Assembly: GCF_001006805.1 (NCBI RefSeq)
Contig: NZ_LN811356.1
Location: 141,058-205,057, forward strand
DNA from: Microvirga massiliensis
Lineage (GTDB): Bacteria; Pseudomonadota; Alphaproteobacteria; Rhizobiales; Beijerinckiaceae
Length of the DNA stretch: 64,000 nt
Direction of reading: 5' to 3'
Below, piece by piece: positions 62,121 to 64,000 of this stretch. Each line of letters begins with the position of its first letter. Position 1 is the stretch's first letter. The position numbers and the translations under genes are program-made. Under the pieces are notes generated by a model that saw nothing but the letters and a program-made list of their open reading frames with translations, had not been told where the DNA came from and ran no database searches.

Positions 62121-62663
62121 CGGCGCATCCACGTGCAGGCCTTCGATGCCGGGAATTTTGCGCCAGACGCCAATTGGGCCTTTCGCGCCAGCGACAGTCT
62201 CTGTCGGTTTCGCGCCATCCATCATTCGCGATACCCGCGGAGGAAGGGATCCCGCCCAGGTCACCGCAAGTCGTCCCAAGTCAACTCGGGGAAAAGGGCA
62301 CTCGGTGTACTCGTGGCCGGGGCGAACGACCGACCAGCCTCCGAAGTTGCCGCCAAGCTTGAGAGTGTCGAAAAGGTGCTGCTGGCCGAGGCTCCGGCCT
62401 ATGAGTATAGGCTCGCCGAGCTGCAGGCAGCGCTGATCGCCTCGTTGGCTGGACCCTGTTGGGCTATCCTTCACTCCCGCGACGAGGCCGCCGCACTCGC
62501 TTGGCCATGATCTTCCGGCGACTTGGCGCGTCGGGTGCACGAAGGACCGCAGAGCTTATCAGCAGAGAGGCGAAAGGCCACGGCTTTTCCCAGACGCCTG
62601 CCGGGCCGCATTCGGCAGCTCTCGTTCCGCGGCGAGGGATCAGAATTGTGAGATGGCTTGATT
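62121..62663. promoter_or_regulatory. gbcA upstream region, 543 bp
   Basis: Lies between the second GlxA regulator and gbcA. The frame of gbcA is open across 62121-62540 but the predicted peptide matches no family. The main feature is the composite repeat at 62181-62217. No other gene recognised. Confidence 0.5.
62181..62217. promoter_or_regulatory. Composite repeat upstream of gbcA: palindrome flanked by direct repeats
   Basis: TTTCGCGCCA at 62181-62190 is repeated exactly at 62208-62217. Between them lies a perfect palindrome with arms CGACAG (62192-62197) and CTGTCG (62201-62206). On the minus strand one arm reads TGTCGC, matching the half-site seen in front of soxB. It sits about 60 bp before the gbcA start, where an activator would bind. 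Confidence 0.6.
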
Positions 62664-63689
62664 TCACGCGGCGTCCGCGCCGGCGGAACCGCCGAACGTT
62701 GCCAAGTAGTCGGTTCTGCGCCGTTCCGCACTGGGGGTGCGGCCGAAGTACTCGTTGTAGCTCTTCGAGAAGTGCGACGCGGAGAGGAATCCGCAAGCCA
62801 TGGCGACCGAGAGGATTGGGATGCTGGTCTGCTTCAGCAGGTATCGTGCGTATTCGAGGCGGATCATCAAGTAATGCTTGGTCGGTGAATGCCCGAGATA
62901 CTTGCAAAAAAGCCTCTCGAGCTGCCGGGTCGAACATCTCGCTTCTGCTGCGAGCTCGGCACAGCTCAGAGGGTTCTCGATCGTCTTCTCCATCAACGCG
63001 ACGACGTATAGAAGCTTTGGATGAGCAACGCCGAGGCGCGTCCTCAGGTCCATGCGCTGTCGCTCGCCGGCCTCGCGTATGCGATGGTGGATGAGCTGGT
63101 CCGTGACCAGGGAGGCGATTTCCGGGCCGTGATCTTTCGTGATCACCGACAGCATCATGTCAACCGCTGCCGTGCCGCCGGCGCAGGTCAGGCGGTTGCG
63201 ATCGATCTCGAACAGCTCCTGGCTTACGTCGAGATGAGGGAACTCGGAAATAAGGCCGGAATGGTTTTCCCAGTGGATCGTCGACTGGTAGCCGTCGAGG
63301 AGACCGGCCTTCGCCAGCACATAGGTGCCGGTGCAGACTGCTCCGATTGCCGCTCCGAACGATGACAAGCGCCGCAGGGAGGCCATGAGATCGCGATGAT
63401 TGAAGGTCTGCACGTCGAGGCCGGCGCAGACGATAGCGGTATGCAGCCCACGGGCATCGGCATATGAGCCGCCGACCGAGATCTCAACCTCGTTGGACGC
63501 GCGGATCGGTCCGCCGTCGCCCGAAAACAGACGCCATTCATAGAGGGTTCTTCCGGAGACCCGGTTCGCCAAGCGGAGGGGCTCGATCGCCGATGTAAAA
63601 GCGATCATCGAAAATCGCGGCACCAGCAGAAACCCGATGACGCGGGTGTTCTCGGGGCGCGTAGACGGCACCGATACCGGCTTGAGCAT
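62664..63689 (-). CDS. GlxA-family regulator (DJ-1/PfpI plus AraC), GbdR-like, 341 aa
   Basis: N-terminal DJ-1/PfpI domain (TRVIGFLLVPRFSMIAFTSAIEPLRLAN, GAVCTGTYVLAKAGLLDGY, CAGGTAAVDMMLSVI) and C-terminal AraC helix-turn-helix (ARCSTRQLERLFCKYLGHSP, VAMACGFLSASHFSKSYNEYFG). This is the build of GbdR, the Pseudomonas activator of betaine and dimethylglycine catabolism. ATG 63689 has GAGGATAAGGA upstream; the frame is open to 63929 without family sequence. It lies directly upstream of gbcAB on the same strand. Confidence 0.88.
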   Translation of the reverse strand: MLKPVSVPSTRPENTRVIGFLLVPRFSMIAFTSAIEPLRLANRVSGRTLYEWRLFSGDGGPIRASNEVEISVGGSYADARGLHTAIVCAGLDVQTFNHRDLMASLRRLSSFGAAIGAVCTGTYVLAKAGLLDGYQSTIHWENHSGLISEFPHLDVSQELFEIDRNRLTCAGGTAAVDMMLSVITKDHGPEIASLVTDQLIHHRIREAGERQRMDLRTRLGVAHPKLLYVVALMEKTIENPLSCAELAAEARCSTRQLERLFCKYLGHSPTKHYLMIRLEYARYLLKQTSIPILSVAMACGFLSASHFSKSYNEYFGRTPSAERRRTDYLATFGGSAGADAA

Positions 63690-64000
63690 TTCCTTATCCT
63701 CGCGGAAGCCTTGCCACGTGTTACTGTAGCAAACTCTTGTCTTTTTCCGACATGATTGCCGTAGGAGGCCGCGATCCGTCAACACTGGAGCGCAGCACGG
63801 ACGCGTGGAGAGCCGGCATTTGGCCGCAGAGACACCAGATCTGATCCGGCTCGCCCGGTAGCTTCCAAACTGGGAATGACTTGGCATGCAACCAAAGCGG
63901 AAGTTCGGCCAACTCCAGCTTCGTGCCAAAAGGCAACGCTTCCTGTTTGTCGCGGAAGTAATGGCTTCCTCATTGACCGGCTTTGGTCAACTTCTCCTAC
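63690..64000. other. Right-edge non-coding stretch of 311 bp
   Basis: Upstream of the GbdR-like regulator. A TGTC-N7-GACA inverted repeat lies at about 63744-63758 on the minus strand reading toward the regulator, and a CATTTGGCC element is at 63817-63825. No gene recognised before the window ends. Confidence 0.4.

Noticed and set aside
62121..62540. Longer GbcA with up to 140 extra N-terminal residues
   Set aside because: The extra peptide is not family-like, and relatives start about 15 residues before the RRPG motif, which matches ATG 62120.

Overview
The window is GC-rich, densely coded DNA from an alphaproteobacterium. A Hyphomicrobiales (Rhizobiales) member, perhaps close to Methylobacteriaceae, is the best inference. 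The grounds are a PodJ-like polar protein, a TIGR02186/TSUP gene pair, a DUF6894 protein, PotABCD-type ABC transporters, GlxA-family regulators and a near-consensus CtrA box. No rRNA, tRNA, insertion sequence, phage gene or CRISPR array was recognised.

Region 1 (about 1-20.4 kb) makes and exports a surface polysaccharide. It begins with an RTX-Hint protein whose 5' end may lie outside the window. Next come a minus-strand 1106-aa two-domain glycosyltransferase, an exported beta-propeller-like protein and a polysaccharide pyruvyltransferase-like enzyme. A run of very large, translationally coupled genes follows: a WbsX/GT4/GT2 fusion, a methyltransferase and two multidomain GT2 proteins. The run ends with the complete dTDP-L-rhamnose set in the order rfbB-rfbC-rfbD-rfbA. 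A convergent XRE-type regulator closes the region.

Region 2 (about 20.4-37.5 kb) is housekeeping. It holds a TSUP permease with a TIGR02186 partner, a 1242-aa PodJ-like coiled-coil/Sel1 protein, and a MerR regulator followed by a fatty-acid beta-oxidation operon (acyl-CoA dehydrogenase, thiolase, FadJ-like fusion). Behind these are DinB-like, DsbA/HCCA-isomerase-like, Crp/Fnr and small hypothetical genes.

Region 3 (about 37.5-63.7 kb) is a catabolic island for N-methylated C1/amine compounds. Creatininase and creatinase would turn creatinine into creatine and then sarcosine plus urea. Heterotetrameric sarcosine oxidase (soxBDAG) turns sarcosine into glycine and a C1 unit. GlyA and SdaA carry glycine through serine to pyruvate, and PurU handles formyl-tetrahydrofolate. 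GbcA/GbcB-like proteins would N-demethylate glycine betaine or a related betaine. Two PotABCD-like ABC transporters flank the creatinine genes. Regulators are one LysR and two GlxA-type (DJ-1/PfpI plus AraC) proteins. Repeat structures that look like operators lie in front of soxB, the second transporter and gbcA, which suggests one regulon. Dimethylglycine demethylase and urease are absent from the window.
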